Assembly (NCBI RefSeq): GCF_048771995.1
Contig: NC_133063.1
Span: 66,893,014 to 66,957,013, forward strand
Direction: 5' to 3'
Length of the DNA stretch: 64,000 nucleotides
Source: Taeniopygia guttata
Taxonomy: Eukaryota; Chordata; Aves; Passeriformes; Estrildidae
The translations under genes were made by a program, and so were the position numbers. Every line of letters begins with the position of its first letter. Position 1 is the stretch's first letter. Positions 22,371-35,215 of the stretch are shown piece after piece. The notes beneath the pieces are model-generated. The model ran no database searches. It saw only the letters and a program-made list of their open reading frames with translations, and had not been told where the DNA came from.

Positions 22371-25300
22371 ATGGCATCTTCAACAAACTTAGATGCCGGG
22401 GCCCAGTTAATTGTGGAAGAATGTACCACCAGCTACAGCCTCCCACCCATGCCAGACATTAAAGTGGAGCATCAGCTTGACACCAGCACAGAGGAAGGCC
22501 CAGCTCAGAGTGTCACCATGGGGATGAAATTCATTTTGCCCAATAGATTTGATATGAATGTCTGCTCACGATTTGTGAAGTCTTTGAATGAGGAAGACAG
22601 TAAAAATATTCAAGATCAAGTCAACTCTGACCTTGAAGTTGCATCTGTCTTATTTAAAGGTTGAATTGATGGTACAAAATATTATCTGTGTACTGTGTCA
22701 TCATGGTACTATGTTTTGTAAAAAAGAGCTTCTGCATTGTATGTGTATTGGTCAGTTTTCTAAGATGTGTTCCTCTAACATTTTTGTTATATGCTTAATA
22801 GATAATTAATATAAAAGATTTCTCCAAGATTAATTTTTATACTGCATTTTAGATATTTATATTAACTGAAAAATCAGAGGCACAAAAAGTCTTTTAAGCT
22901 TATGCTAATTAGGAAAACGAGCTGCTTCTGTATGGTACGTATGCTTCTTTACAAAACACTACTATGAACCCTTCAGTAACTTTCAGCAACATGTTGTATC
23001 TTTTCATGAGGGTGATGAATGATAACACAGGCCACACGTGTTTTGTCACTGTGGCTGTACAAAGCCTCTGGTCCTAGCGATGGGCTTGCCACTGTAGCTT
23101 CACACTCAAAAGCAAATGCTGCTCCAGGGCTGGATCACTGCAGCTAATCCCACCACTGCTGGTGTGGGATTGATCCATGTTTTTTCACAACTAAGGATAT
23201 TGACCAAATTAGGACTTCTATTTACTTCCTCTTAACAATTGTGGTTTCTAGCACTTGCTGTCATATTTCAGACCTTTGGTGGTGTATCTTTTCATGAAGT
23301 CAGTGTCACTGATTTCCTGTAACAAATGCAAGCACAGGCCTCCTCTGAATTTCAGTGGTTTCACTGACTTGTGTTGTTTGGCTGCAGTTCAGCTACTGTA
23401 GTTTTCAAACATTTTTGATTCTGCCCCAAGTGCTCACTAGCAGAGCTGCAGGTCTGGGTGGCAGATTTACACCCATCAGCAATAGGGTAGCTTTTCTTAG
23501 GTAACATTTGTAAGTCCCTTAGAAGTAGTGCTGCAAATCCAGGCATCACAGGTCAAAATCTGTGGTAATCTTAATTCAATACATTCTGTGGCAATTTTAA
23601 TTCAATGATTGGCACACAAAACATAATTTTGTTTCTTGTTATACTCTACTTTTTTTAATTAGTCTCCCTGAATTTGTGGTTGCATTTATGATCACAAAGT
23701 TCTCTATGGCGTTAATTCAGTTGTGTGTTAATTAGCTTCTAGTCATTAATTACTGATGCACTCTGGTGTCAAATCAATTAAGCCAATATGGAGTTTAATC
23801 CTTCAATATGTCTTTTAAGTATGAGAGCATGTCTGACCAGAGCTGCATCATGTTATTGCCTTGGAGAATGTTTATAAGAAGATGACAAGTTAAGTAGAGC
23901 CTTCTTACATAATAATCCATGCCAGGCATGTTGAAAAATCTAGACAAAGGCTTACCTCATTTAGATACTAACTTATCTATGGGTGACGTGCCATACTGAA
24001 CGTGTAAAGTAGCATAATTGTTTTATGCTAGAAATTAATGCAGCCCTTTATTCAGCTTTCACAATACACAGTAGGAAAAGCACATGTCATAAAGCTTTCT
24101 TAACATGGATTTTAAAGGTTTTGTGATACTGGTGCTTTGCAGTTTGAAGTAGAATCTGTGGCTTGTTTTTAATGCTCTTAGTACTGAAATCCTCTGTTTT
24201 TTGTTAATTGTAGCTGAATGCAACAGCCACGCTTCTCCTTCCCCTGGTATCCAAGTAAGACATGTTTATACTCCATCAACTACTAAGCATTTCTCACCAA
24301 TAAAACAATCAACTACACTAACTAACAAACACAGGGGAAATGAAGTCTCTACAACACCTCTGCTTGTAAACTGTAAGTACCTTTCTGCTTTTATATTAAT
24401 AATTATTTTGTGAACTCTATGTTGGATGCTTGACAAATTGTGCAGTTTTTTCTTTGGTATTGCAATGAACCTAAAGGTAGGAAAAAAACACTGAGATAGT
24501 CTTGTCTATTTTCACATGGGTCCAACCATAAATTAGGCATCCAGCTGATGTATGGAATTGATGACTGAAGTTTATTTTCCTGAAGGAAAAAAAAAAAAAC
24601 CCAGAAAAACCCTTGCCAATACATTTTAAATTTTAAAAATTAGATTCTAAGTTGTAAGTTGATGTACTTCATGCCCATGTTTTGAGAGCTTGTGCATCTT
24701 AAAATTAGGTGATTGATAAATGCTGCAGGATACTTAAGATGTAATGTAAGTATACAATACTGCAAATGTCATGATTGTCACAGATCTTGAAAAATCAAGG
24801 AAGCATTATTTCTGGTGGGATTTCTTTTCTGAATTGTCAAGCACTGCAGTGTAAGCCACTGAACAAAATATACCATCTTTCTGAGATGAAACTCAGCTTT
24901 AATGTAGTAACTTGGAGGAGGACAGTGAACATTTACAGTTAATGTAATCATTAGCTAATTTTGTTACTACATCATGTGGACAATTTATTACATTTACCCT
25001 CTTGATTACATTTCAGGCCTGCTCCAAGTTGCAGTTATCAAAACCATGCAGCCATGCAGTTTTCTGTGGGATTGGAGGTTTTTTCTTCATAATCTCTGAA
25101 ATAACAAAAAAATCTAACAGTCTTTGTTTTGCCCTTGATATATCAAGTTGTGTGTAGTTTTGTAATGTCTGATCCATTCCACATTGTGGTGAGTGAGAGT
25201 CACACTAGAGGCTTTCTTTGTTGACTAGTAGGACAGGTCTTCTGATGATTCAAGTGTGATTTTTAAATTAAACATACTTAATGTATCAAAATTTGTTTAT

Positions 25301-28300
25301 TTTCATTTAATAAATGGGTCTTAAAGTAATCTTGGGTTGCTGACCAAACAGCAGTGAAGAGAACAGGTTATTTTGTAAAGAGTCAGTGTAGGAAGTATCC
25401 TTGTTTTCAAGAATGACTGTTGCATTGGTTTAAAAATCACCTAAACCTATGAAACTCTACAGAAAATTTTCAGTGTTTAATTGTGATTTAAATTCATAGC
25501 ATAAAGTGAAATCATCTATACTCTCAATTCCAAGTCTGTACTGCTGAAGCCAGTGGACATGTTATGCTCAGCTCTAAATAGAGCATAATGAAAACTGGTG
25601 TATGTAACACATGCTTTTGCTTCCTTTTTTGCAGCTTTATCAGTTCATCAGCTGGCTGCTCAGGGAGAAATGTTATATCTGGCCACACGTATTGAACAAG
25701 GTGAGACAGAAGGAGGTTAAATGCCTTCTTTTTTACTTTGGACCATTTATATGCTGTTGTGTTTGACCTGTACACCAAAGCTGTAAAGTCCTCAATTCTG
25801 TTACAAATTGTAGGACATTTGATGTATCTATTCTTTGCAGATGTGTACTGTTGTTTTGTACCGATCTATTACTCACTCACTGTATCATTTGCATTTTAAA
25901 TTAAAACATTAAGGTTAGTACCAGTAGGTAAATCCCTTCCTCTCCGTGTTCTCTAGCTATATGGGTAATCCATGGTACTAAGAAAGGAATATGTTAGTTC
26001 TGTCACAGCAATTTATTTCATTTTATTTTTACTTTATCATTTAAAACATACTTTGTTAATGGTGGCTCTCCAATTCTATTTAATCAATCAGCAGAAAGAC
26101 CTGAATGTTGCTAATGTAAGCCATGGCTCACACCTGCAGTCTAGTAGTAATACACATTCTGAATAGTGTGGCATTTGTGTGTCCATAGTACATATACAAA
26201 ATTTCAGCTCTCCCTAACATATTTATGAATTTAGTAACATTAATAGTGTATTCTTACTGATGTAATAGTACTCACCCATGCTTTCAGTGCATCCTTGTTG
26301 AAATGGTTACTGGAAAACTGGTAATAAGTCACTGAGTCTAAATACTTTGTAATGAGCCATGTATATGAAAAACAAATCAATTCTGGAGTGTTGGTAGCAG
26401 TTAAAAAAGCTTATTTTGGTGCTATGATAAGCATGGGATTTATAAAGTACTTAGATGTAAAAAAAAACAGCTGAAATATTTGTCAACCAGTTGTTAAAAG
26501 AAGTTATTTTCTTCTTCCAACTGCATTTATTGTAGGTCTTAATTATTTTTACAGACCACCTTATTGATTACCCAAATTTCATTGGGAATGGAATTGTTTT
26601 ATCTGTATTGCTGTACAAGTTCATTCTTTACAAAATTGTGTGGCTCACTCTATTGAAAAAAAAACAGTCTACAGTATAATACAAGATGTACCTCTTTATT
26701 TTTCAAACATCCTTTATCTTCTTTACAAAGGTGAAGCCCAGATTACAGGCAACTTGTAATTTTCTGAGTAAAAACAGAGTTTGATTTATAGAGTTTAAAA
26801 GCTGAAATTTTAAATTATTAAACTAAAGGCTGAAATTTTTCTTTGGTCAGTTGGATGTGTTTTTCTTTCTTGGACAGAGATACTACCACCACCACTGGGA
26901 CAGAATTTTGTTTTTAAAATAGAGAATGACAGGTCACACTGGTTCGTGGTGAATAAATGTTACCATCAACACATTTCACCAGCTGATACAGTGCAGTGAA
27001 AGAAGTATTACTAAGTTACATATTTTTCTCTGAACAGAAAATTTAATCAATCATAAGGATGAAGAAGGATTTACCCCTCTGATGTGGGCTGCAGCTCATG
27101 GGCAGATAGCAGTAGTGGAATTTCTCCTCCAGAATGTAAGGAAAAAATCACAATTGATTTTGAATTCATTTACTCTTTAGTTTGTTTTGCATTCCTAAGT
27201 TTGTCAATGCTGCTACAAGCTTAACAATGTTAAAGTTAAGGTCTATGTAAAACCTCTAATTGGCTTATTTTTTTTAATTGCTACTTTATTACAGGGTGCA
27301 GATCCTCAGATTCTGGGGAAGGGGCGAGAAAGTGCTCTCTCGCTGGCCTGCAGTAAAGGATACACTGATATTGTCAAAATGCTGCTCGACTGTGGAGTTG
27401 ATGTCAATGAGTATGACTGGGTAAGATTCTAGCTTAAATTTAGTCACAGAGTGCTCTGGTCAGAAAATTGAAGCAGGACATACCACTGGCCTGAGTTTAA
27501 AAATTGTTCTGCCTCTTCTAAAATACCTGAGAGTTTCAAAACTTGCATAGGATAGAAGTTGATGGTACTAGTTCTACCTTCGTGGTAGAAAGCAAATGAG
27601 AGTAATGGTGACTTCTTGTAGAAGTGTGATCTTAGCATTTGAACAATATACAAAAATGATGGAAGCTGTGAAGATCTAAAACTGAATCTCATTTTTAAAA
27701 AACTTATAAAGTCTCTTACTTGTACATGGAAGCATATTCTAATTACAGTTGCGGACTGCTTGATCATCAAGTGTCTGAGGCATTTCTCCGCTTTTGCAGA
27801 ATGGAGGGACACCCTTGCTATATGCAGTACATGGGAACCATGTGAAATGTGTAAAAATTCTTCTGGGTAAGCAGACTGACCAAACCAAATGATCATTAAT
27901 AATGTATAATCAGTTCTCATTGTCAGAAATACAAGATTCTATCCCTGTTTTACATAGAAAGTGGTGCTGATCCAACTATTGAAACAGATGCTGGCTATAA
28001 TTCCATGGATTTGGCTGTAGCCTTGGGCTATCGGAGTGGTGAGTATTGCAAATGTAAACCCTTTGAAAAAAATATTAATTTTGCAGCTCCTCATCTGTGT
28101 AGCTGCTGGAGTGGCCTAGTAGAGGTTTTGCAGCTCTTAACATGTTACCTGTCCTACAAGTCTTAATATCCTAAATGCATCAGGCCAAAATGGGTAGGAG
28201 CTTCCACTCTTCTTTCAGAAAGTCAGGTACTTAGTAAGAAAATGTCCCTGACCTGGCTCTGTATCACTGGACACAAATAATGGTGTATAGGGCTGATGCA

Positions 28301-29464
28301 GCCATGACTCAGATAAGGCCTGAACCTGTCACCCTACTTGACTGGCATGATGTTACGTAGTTTCCGAAACGTGGTTCACTCAGATCAGCTCTAGCTCTTG
28401 TTTGTCTTGGAGGCACGCAGTAATCAGTGAATTATACTATCTGGCTTGCTTATGGAAACCAGAAGCAAAGAAAAGCAAAAAACCAACAACGTTTTTTCCC
28501 TCATTGCTGATGTCATTTTGAAAGCTGTGAAATGTCTGCCATTACAGAAATGAATGGAATCAAAAAGTAAGCCCAGCAATCTATGTGTAGCTTCTCCAAG
28601 TACAGCCTTGTACTTATGAATGAGCCAGTGTCATGGTTTAACCAGAAGAGCTGAGCCCCATCATGCTCGGTTTATGTGGTTCTTTGGGAAGACAAATGGC
28701 ATCACCACAAATGTCCCCTCCTTTCCTTCTTCTTTCCCCCACTTTATACACTGAGCTTGGTGCCACATGGTCTGGAGTATCCCTTTGCTCAGCTGGGGTC
28801 ACCTGTCCTGGCTCTGTCTCCTCCCAACCTGCCAAGCACCCCCACTCCCCTCCCCAGTGTGGCAATACCAAAAGCAGAAAAGGCCTTGGCTCTGTGCAAG
28901 CTCTGCTCAGCAATAACAAAAACATCTCTATATTATCAATCCTGAGTTCCGCACAAATCCAAAACACAGCCCCACAGCAGCCACTGAGAAGAAAATTAAC
29001 CCTACCCCAGCTGAAACCAGTACAGCACAACTTCACAGGCCTTTGCATAGAAGACTGCTTTAAGAGCTCAATCTCCCAAGTGTTTCAGAGAACTTTCTCA
29101 TAAAGGTTTTCGCCTATTTTCTCTTTGTAGGCTAAGAATTTCCTTTTCATGTGCTATCAGTCTATTCAAACCAAAAAAACTGATGATGACCCCCAAAAAC
29201 ATTGTTTGCCTGTCTGGGTGTATTGTTTTTCATTATATAAGGCTTTTATTTTCTGAAGGAATGCTGATTTAGTCACAAGAGTTAATTTATACATGTCTGG
29301 TTTTTATTAAATGATTGAACAGACAAGCAGATATCTACTAGAATAAACAGCGTGACTCTGAAAATACAGAAAAAATAAATACTAACCTCATATCTTTCTC
29401 TGCTTTAGTTCAGCAGGTTATTGAGTCTCATTTATTAAAGCTACTTCAAAATATCAAGGAATAG
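22371..29464 (+). CDS. ANKRA2: ANKRA2, ankyrin repeat family A protein 2
   Basis: ANKRA2 is an ankyrin adaptor known to bind PxLPx[I/L] motifs in partners such as megalin, HDAC4/5, RFX7 and CCDC8. Eight coding exons with GT-AG introns are seen: 22371-22659, 24214-24372, 25635-25700, 27038-27135, 27295-27420, 27800-27866, 27958-28038 and 29409-29464. They give exactly 313 residues, the human length. The first coding exon starts at an acceptor at 22360, so the 5' UTR is spliced. Residues 1-147 are a low-complexity N-terminal region ([13 protein letters not shown]...). Residues about 148-313 form five ankyrin repeats with intact signatures such as [20 protein letters not shown] and [20 protein letters not shown]. 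The last intron contains an ERV LTR. The frame is intact, so the gene looks functional. Confidence 0.97.
28629..29024 (-). mobile_element. Avian ERVL-type solo LTR, internally shortened
   Basis: It begins TGTCATGGTTTAACC and ends with aaccagtaca, the TG...CA ends of a common avian ERVL LTR read in antisense. The middle keeps 'tcactccaaatgtcccctcc'-like phrases, a minus-strand TATAAAG box near 28745 and 'aaggccttggctctgtg'. Compared with the family it is shortened near the left end. It is a fossil solo LTR within the last ANKRA2 intron. Confidence 0.75.
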
Positions 29465-29714
29465 TGGTTGGCTCTTCTGCAGGTGTCACATCTTGGCTTG
29501 GAGATTTGAACTGCTGTTTGCCTCTAATCGGTAACAAGACTTGGTTGTTTTGTAAATTTACCTCAGTGCAGCTATTTGCTGGGTTGAGTTAAGCTTTTTT
29601 GTGTTCTTCCTCTTCTTTCACTGTTGTTAATACAAATGTGCAATGTCATCCTTTTCTTAAATACATTTTATATCATTTTAGAAGAGTCAGTTGTCATGCA
29701 TTAAATACTTTGTA

Positions 29715-29720
29715 AATAAA
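29715..29720 (+). terminator. ANKRA2: ANKRA2 polyadenylation signal
   Basis: AATAAA lies about 250 bp after the ANKRA2 stop codon and is the first canonical signal downstream. It probably ends a short 3' UTR. Confidence 0.65.
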
Positions 29721-31012
29721 CACAGTTTTGACCATCTAAATATTTACACTGAGTGCAGTGGGTGCCACTATGCCAAGTGTCCTTCATCATCACATCATTG
29801 ATACCTATTTACAGGAAGAAATATGTTTAGATATGTAGGGATACCACCACAAAATATGTTGTTAATAATATGTATTGATATGTACTGTTAATAATACCAA
29901 AATATGCACTGTGTGTGAAGCTTTTGAGACCCCCAGTTAATATTTATTCTGGCTGGAGCCAGAACAGGGTTCATTTTTGCAGTAGTGAGGAGGGGGCTAG
30001 GACCAAGAGCTGTATAACCGTATCTCGTTGGTAAGAGGAGTCAGTCCCTTCCAGGGAGAAGGAGTTCCTTCCAGTCAGGGTGGACTGGTTGCAGTGGGGT
30101 CGGTGGAGCTCTGCAGTAAGAATTTTTGCATGTGAATCCTTCTCTCTTTTGTACATTGTTGTGGTTAATGTTTGTTTTCTTACCTCATTGCTGTGTCCAG
30201 TAAATTTTTCTTTCTTATCTCAACCTGTGATCTTTACCTTTTTTGCTTCGAATTTCCCTTTCCATCTCACCCCAGGGAAAGAAGAGAGGGAGTGGGCGAG
30301 CAAGCAAGTGGCAAAGAAAGTGGCAGTGTGTTTGAAGCATGTCAGTGGGAGCACGAAACTGGGCAGTGCCATTCATAAGCCACAGCAGTTTTGTTTGGCA
30401 CCCACTATGGGGCCGGAAGGATTGAGATTACAGATAAAATCAGAGGGGATTTGAAACAAATTTAATCTAAGCATTTGCTGTATTAGGTAGGGAGCCACTG
30501 ATCACAGTGTTGCTTGGTCTGTTGATGTGGGTGTTTTACCTAGCCCTTTGTATATTCCTGTATGTGCTCCTCCTGATGCTATTTTTCAGGGGAGGGATCA
30601 GGATTGTTCTGTTGCTGTACTGTGTGACATCAGTTCACAGCATGATAACATCAAGGGGAGTGAGGCTCGTTTGGGATGTGTATTCAGTGCTGCTCTCCTT
30701 TTGGGACTCTATTAATAGTAACCTTGATCTGGCAGGGGGGAATTGGCGGGGATGATTTTTGCCATCTTTTCACTCCTGTTAAAAAGATCTTTTGAGAATT
30801 CTGAATCCCTTTGGATGGTTAAGAAGATGATGTTCTTGTTGCTAAGTCTGGCAGGTCTCCTCAGTGTGCTCTACATCATGTTTAGATATTTCTAGGGAGG
30901 TTATTTAGAAATCTGCCCTATGGGTAGATAGTCATGAATGGCTTGGAATGTGGGAGAAAATGGGCCAGATTTTGAAGGATTACTGTGCTTCAGTGGTTTA
31001 GAAGTTCACCTG

Positions 31013-31477
31013 TGTCAGGAAAATTCACAAACACCAGAGATTTATGTCCAAAAAGGAGACAGAGGAGCCCTGCAACTTTATTCGAATAAAGGGGGAGAGC
31101 CCTCTGGGGCACATTCCCGCGAGGATTTCTCTCTCGGGATTTCAGAGGGCACAGCCTCCTTTTATCTTAAACTCTCGGCCACACATTTTCCTCTTCATTT
31201 CCCCATTGGCTGAGGTACTGTGAAGGTACAGCCTTCCCGAACTGCCTACCCCATATGCCCACTTGAGCCTGTCATTTTACCCCAAAATTCAGTTCAAGCT
31301 TGTGCAGACTTTTGTCTATCTCAGGAGCCAAGCTGTCTGGTCTCTGCAACAAACCTGCTGCCTTGAATTCTGTAGAGACTGTAAGACCCCCATTTCAAAG
31401 ACATTGTAACTCATACATTTACCCATTAAATTATTTGTAAAGACATGAGCACACATCTTTCCTCTTACTCCTGAACA
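31013..31477 (-). mobile_element. ERV solo LTR inside the ERVL remnant
   Basis: The ends form a near-perfect inverted repeat (TGTCAGGAA at the left, TCCTGAACA at the right). Read on the minus strand it has a CCAAT motif near 31203, a GATAAAAGG TATA-like box near 31162 and an AATAAA signal near 31085, in the right order for a complete 465-bp LTR. ERVK-like in size. No clear target duplication is seen. Confidence 0.75.
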
Positions 31478-31697
31478 ACTACGAGATCCTGATAAAGTCG
31501 CATAATATGTGAAGGAAAACTCGTGTGGCAGTTCCAGAGAGGCACGAAGTTATGCAATGTGCTGGACCCAGGCTACTGTATCCTGGACACTGCTTGTCTC
31601 TAAACAGCATGCTCAGGGGAGAGCGAAGAAAGCAGACGGCCAGGCACCGTGGCCACTCAGACTGCAGCTGAACCAGAGGAGCAACCTGTGCTGATAG

Positions 31698-32190
31698 TGT
31701 TGCAAAATATACCAAGGTTAATTTTTTTTTATTTTACAACTTTAGTCAGGTTTGTTCACCTTTGCCCCGGAGGAAGGGAACTGAAGTTTGTTTGCAGGCC
31801 ATTGTCCCACTAGGTGAGGCCTGATGAGCTTAACATCTCAACAGACTGGAAGCACGGAAGAGGCACAAAAGGTAATAGCCATCATCGGCCATCAAGGGCC
31901 ATTAATGGAACATCGATTCCAGACATCCCTGGCGGGCCGGAGGCACCTGGACTTGGAAAGCAGAGATAAGAATGAGGACTTAATTAGCATCGGAGGCAAA
32001 GAGATTTGTAAACAATGAGAAATCAAGTGCTAAAATCTACGAACATTAAACCAATGAATCCTTGGATTTTGACTTGTATAAAGTTAGTGAAAAATCTGGT
32101 AAAATTCGTGTGTCATGAAATTATTTCTGTTGCACGTCTTGGCCAGAAGTAATGTCTTGATTATCTAACACTAAAAATGTTGCTGGATAG
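31698..32190 (+). mobile_element. Probable ERV solo LTR inside the ERVL remnant
   Basis: It starts TGTTGCAAAATATACC and has a TATAAAG box near 32079. It reaches a CTAACA end near 32170, or a slightly later end. Similar bases at both flanks (gctgatag left, gctggatag right) may be the target duplication with one extra base. Borders are uncertain by about 20 bp. Confidence 0.5.
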
Positions 32191-32733
32191 TTTTAGTTTT
32201 TCCCACAGTTTAGGTGACAGTAGCAGTTGCCCCTACACAGAAGAAGAAATCCAAGATCAAATCAGTTCACACAGGAAGAAATTAGGAGCAAGCAGGGTTC
32301 TCCTAACAGGAGGAAGAGGCTGGGCCAGAGATAATCATCCCATTTCCGTATCTGGGTGAGCTGTAGGATGCCCAAGAAGATTTCAGCCAGCAGTCAGGAG
32401 AGCCCCTGCCTGGCCCAATGCTGAGATATTGCAGCCCACGATGTACAGCAGACAGCAGTAAAACTGGGCAACTGGGATCCCTGACCCTGGGATGTGGGCA
32501 CTGACAAGAGGATTGGGAAGAGGACAGAAACTTAGACCCTGGAGGTGACTCCTGTCAAGCATGAAGGAAAGGTACTAGATCAAGCATGATCTAGTAGTGC
32601 ACCGAGGCAGGTGGAATGCTATGGAAAAAGGTATCCAGTACCTGAGAGAAGTAACTGTGCTGAACATAATCTATAGGAATTGGAATAATGAACGGGTAGA
32701 TCCTTTTGTATGTGAAAAACACGTTCACTCTCC

Positions 32734-33169
32734 TGTAATAATTTAAAAAATTTAATAAAGGACAATAGGAAACAAGGACTATAGAGCAAAAGTTATTACG
32801 GGCCAGGTGCATCTTGGCACTCAGCCAAGACCACACTGTTATCTTCTGGGATACCCCTTTTCCTTTATATAAGTCTCTTGCATATTCTAAGTCCCTTATG
32901 CAGAGTAAACTTATTCCAAAACTAGTTTACATGTTCCTACATGAACTACTTAGCAAATCTTCTTGGGTCCACCTTTTTAGAGCATGCATGTTCCTTGGCT
33001 GTGGTTTTAGTCCATTCTTATCACCTCCAGTTTTTGGGCCTTGGTCCACACTGTTTTCAGATGGCGAGTGCTGATAGTTGGCATATCTGTAGCAGGTGTC
33101 CTCCTCATATATTCATTGGCTGTTATCCCATCCAAACAGGCATTTTAACACAAGCATACTTATATCAGC
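32734..33169 (-). mobile_element. ERV solo LTR
   Basis: Read on the minus strand it starts TGATATAAGTATGC and has a CCAATG motif near 33115 and a TATATAAAGG box near 32870. A poly-A signal variant (ATTAAA) lies near 32755 and the end is TTATTACA. It abuts the next LTR within two bases. It is a different family from its neighbours. Confidence 0.6.
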
Positions 33170-33600
33170 TGTTAAAAACGGAACCACACTCCCGGTACTA
33201 AAAGTGATTTCAGCATTTATTGTAATAAAAAAAGAAAGGCCTAAAGCACGGGGCCCACCAGCTGAGCAGGAGCATTCCCGTCAAGGATGCTGCAGTGCCA
33301 GTGCTGGGTCTGCTGAGCAGCGATGTCCCTGATATTCCAGGCAGAGTGGCACAAATCCAGTGGGTCAGATACCCCTTTTTATCCTGTTTTCAGTCCCTCT
33401 GGATTGGTTTCTGTTTGGATCCTTCATTTGTATGAAGGTTTAAGGTGCTTGATTGGCCCATAACACTTCTGTCCAGGCTGGCTCGTTTCACTGGGGGGTG
33501 GTACGTTGAGACTGTATTTCTTGTAACTACCCTTTTAACCCCTTTACAATATAATAACCAAGGTAACAGTACATGCTTAACAATTATCAACTATTTTACA
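33170..33600 (-). mobile_element. ERV solo LTR, left member of an inverted pair
   Basis: A 431-bp LTR in minus orientation runs from TGTAAAAT (right end) to TTTTTAACA (left end). It has a CCAATC motif, a GATAAAAAG box and an ACAATAAATG poly-A signal in the right order. It is about 99% identical to 36647-37077, which lies in the opposite orientation. It looks complete and young. No target duplication is seen. Confidence 0.85.
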
Positions 33601-34472
33601 GCAGTTTCTAACTTATTTTTTACATAAGCTATTTCACTACTATGCCTAGGCTTAATTAACAACAGAAATAAAAACTCTATAACAAAGTTACTTTAACAAC
33701 ACACATATAGAATCCATTTTAATATTTGCAAAAAGCCAGTATTATATTATATATATATCTATAACAGAGTGAAAGCACACTGAATGATTGGTGGTTTTAT
33801 ATATATGTGTATGTGTGTGTGTAGTTTGCCTTAGAACAATTTGTTTGCAATGGAGAGGATATATGTAGCCATTTTGGTTACTGTTATCTATGGTAATAAT
33901 ATTAAAGCATAAAAGTACCACTTGAGAAAATATATAAGGAAAAGAATGAGAAAGAAATTCTAAGAGTAGAAAGGTATTACCACGATGAAGCCAGTGGCGA
34001 GACTTGATTGTTGCAATTTAGCTGTCCATTGGTTAAACTGATGTTCACTGTCTTCTAGCGCCCTGACTGCCAGTGCTGGGGTGGATGTTCAAAGGGATAG
34101 TCACTCCTACATGTCCTGCCACCAAAGCCATATGGCGTAAGTGGGTTTTGCTGATCACACAGCTTGGTGTGCCTCCAATTCTCTCTAGTCTGCCACAGAG
34201 TAAGGGAGTCTCAATGAGCAGTGTGTGGCTTCTGTGGGAATACTGATAGTACCTGACTTCTTTCCACCTGCCTTCCACCATTAGTTCTGGAAAAACTAGG
34301 CCAATGCATCATAAATTGAAATTTTCTTGGTGCAAGAAAGTCTAATTACATGCACAGAACTCCCAGCTCCTAAATGTCCTTCATGCAGTTGCTGAAAGCA
34401 GGTATCAGCTTGATGGAAACGAAAGCCACAGCCTCCTGCACTACAGCCTTCTTCAGCCATTGTAGTTCTTTG
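33601..34472. other. Spacer with AT/GT microsatellites
   Basis: The segment between the left LTR and a CR1 copy holds TA-rich and TG-rich simple repeats at about 33745-33825 (tatatatatct; gtgtatgtgtgtgtgtag). The remainder shows no recognised gene. Confidence 0.5.
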
Positions 34473-35215
34473 GATCACAGAATATTTCAAGTTGAAAGGG
34501 ACCATATAGATCATTGAGTCACATTCCCTGCTCCTTGCAGCATGATCCCTATGGGTCCCTTCCAACTTGAGATATTCTGTGACTACCTCAGACTAAACCA
34601 TATCACTAAGCATCATCCAGATGCTCCTTGAATGCTGACAGGCTTGGAGACCATTTTTCTAGGAACCTATTCAGTAACCAACCACTCTCTCAATAAAGAG
34701 CCTTTCCCTCATTTTCACCCTGAACTTTTCCCTGATGCAATTTCATTCCATCTCTTTATGTCCAAACTTTGGTTACCAGAGGGAAGATCAGTGCCTGCCT
34801 CTCCACTTCCTCCCATGAGGAAGCTGTAGGCTGTCATAAGGTCACCTTAGTCTCCTCCAGACTGACCAGACCAAGTGACCTCAGCTGCTCCTCATACTGC
34901 TTTTCCCTCAAGGCCCTTCACTATCTTTGTGGCCTCCTTTGGACACTCTCCAATAATTGTATATCACACTCACACTGTGGCACCCAGAACTGCCCCCAGC
35001 ACTTGAGGTGAGGCTGCCCCAGGACAGAGCAGAGCAGGACAGTCCCCTCCCTTGCCCAGCTGGTGATGCCCCCCGAACACTCCCTGGCTGCCAGGGCACT
35101 GCTGACTCATGTTCAATTTCCCCAGTCTAAACCCTCGCATCTGTTTTTGTCAGGGTTGCTCTCCAGCCTCTTGTCCTCCAGTCTAGGGGATGTCCCAGTG
35201 TAACTGTTCAGTCAA
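34473..35215 (-). mobile_element. CR1-like LINE fragment with 3' end
   Basis: It opens with an antisense tail (ggatcacagaatatttcaag, 'ttgaaagggaccatatagat'). It continues through the 3' UTR and ORF2 C-terminal part ('gtcctcctcagactgaccag'-like and 'cacccagaactgcccccagc' phrases). It belongs to an older, diverged CR1 subfamily and is strongly 5'-truncated. Confidence 0.75.

Larger units (their letters stand above)
29930..32733 (+). mobile_element. ERVL-like provirus remnant (LTR, leader, gag pieces)
   Basis: A 5'-truncated LTR (about 29930-30395) runs up to a primer-binding-like site near 30398 (tggcacccactatggggc). A leader of about 600 bp follows. After an inserted LTR, gag-like coding resumes at about 31478-31697, and after a second LTR at about 32190-32733. 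Peptide pieces there (QLGSLT, MEKGIQYLREVTVLNIIY) match avian ERVL gag as I remember it. No pol, env or own 3' LTR is recognised. This is an old, heavily broken fossil with many breaks and at least two later LTR insertions. Confidence 0.7.

Noticed and set aside
33745-33825. TA/TG-rich stretch as an element of interest
   Set aside because: Ordinary microsatellite sequence.
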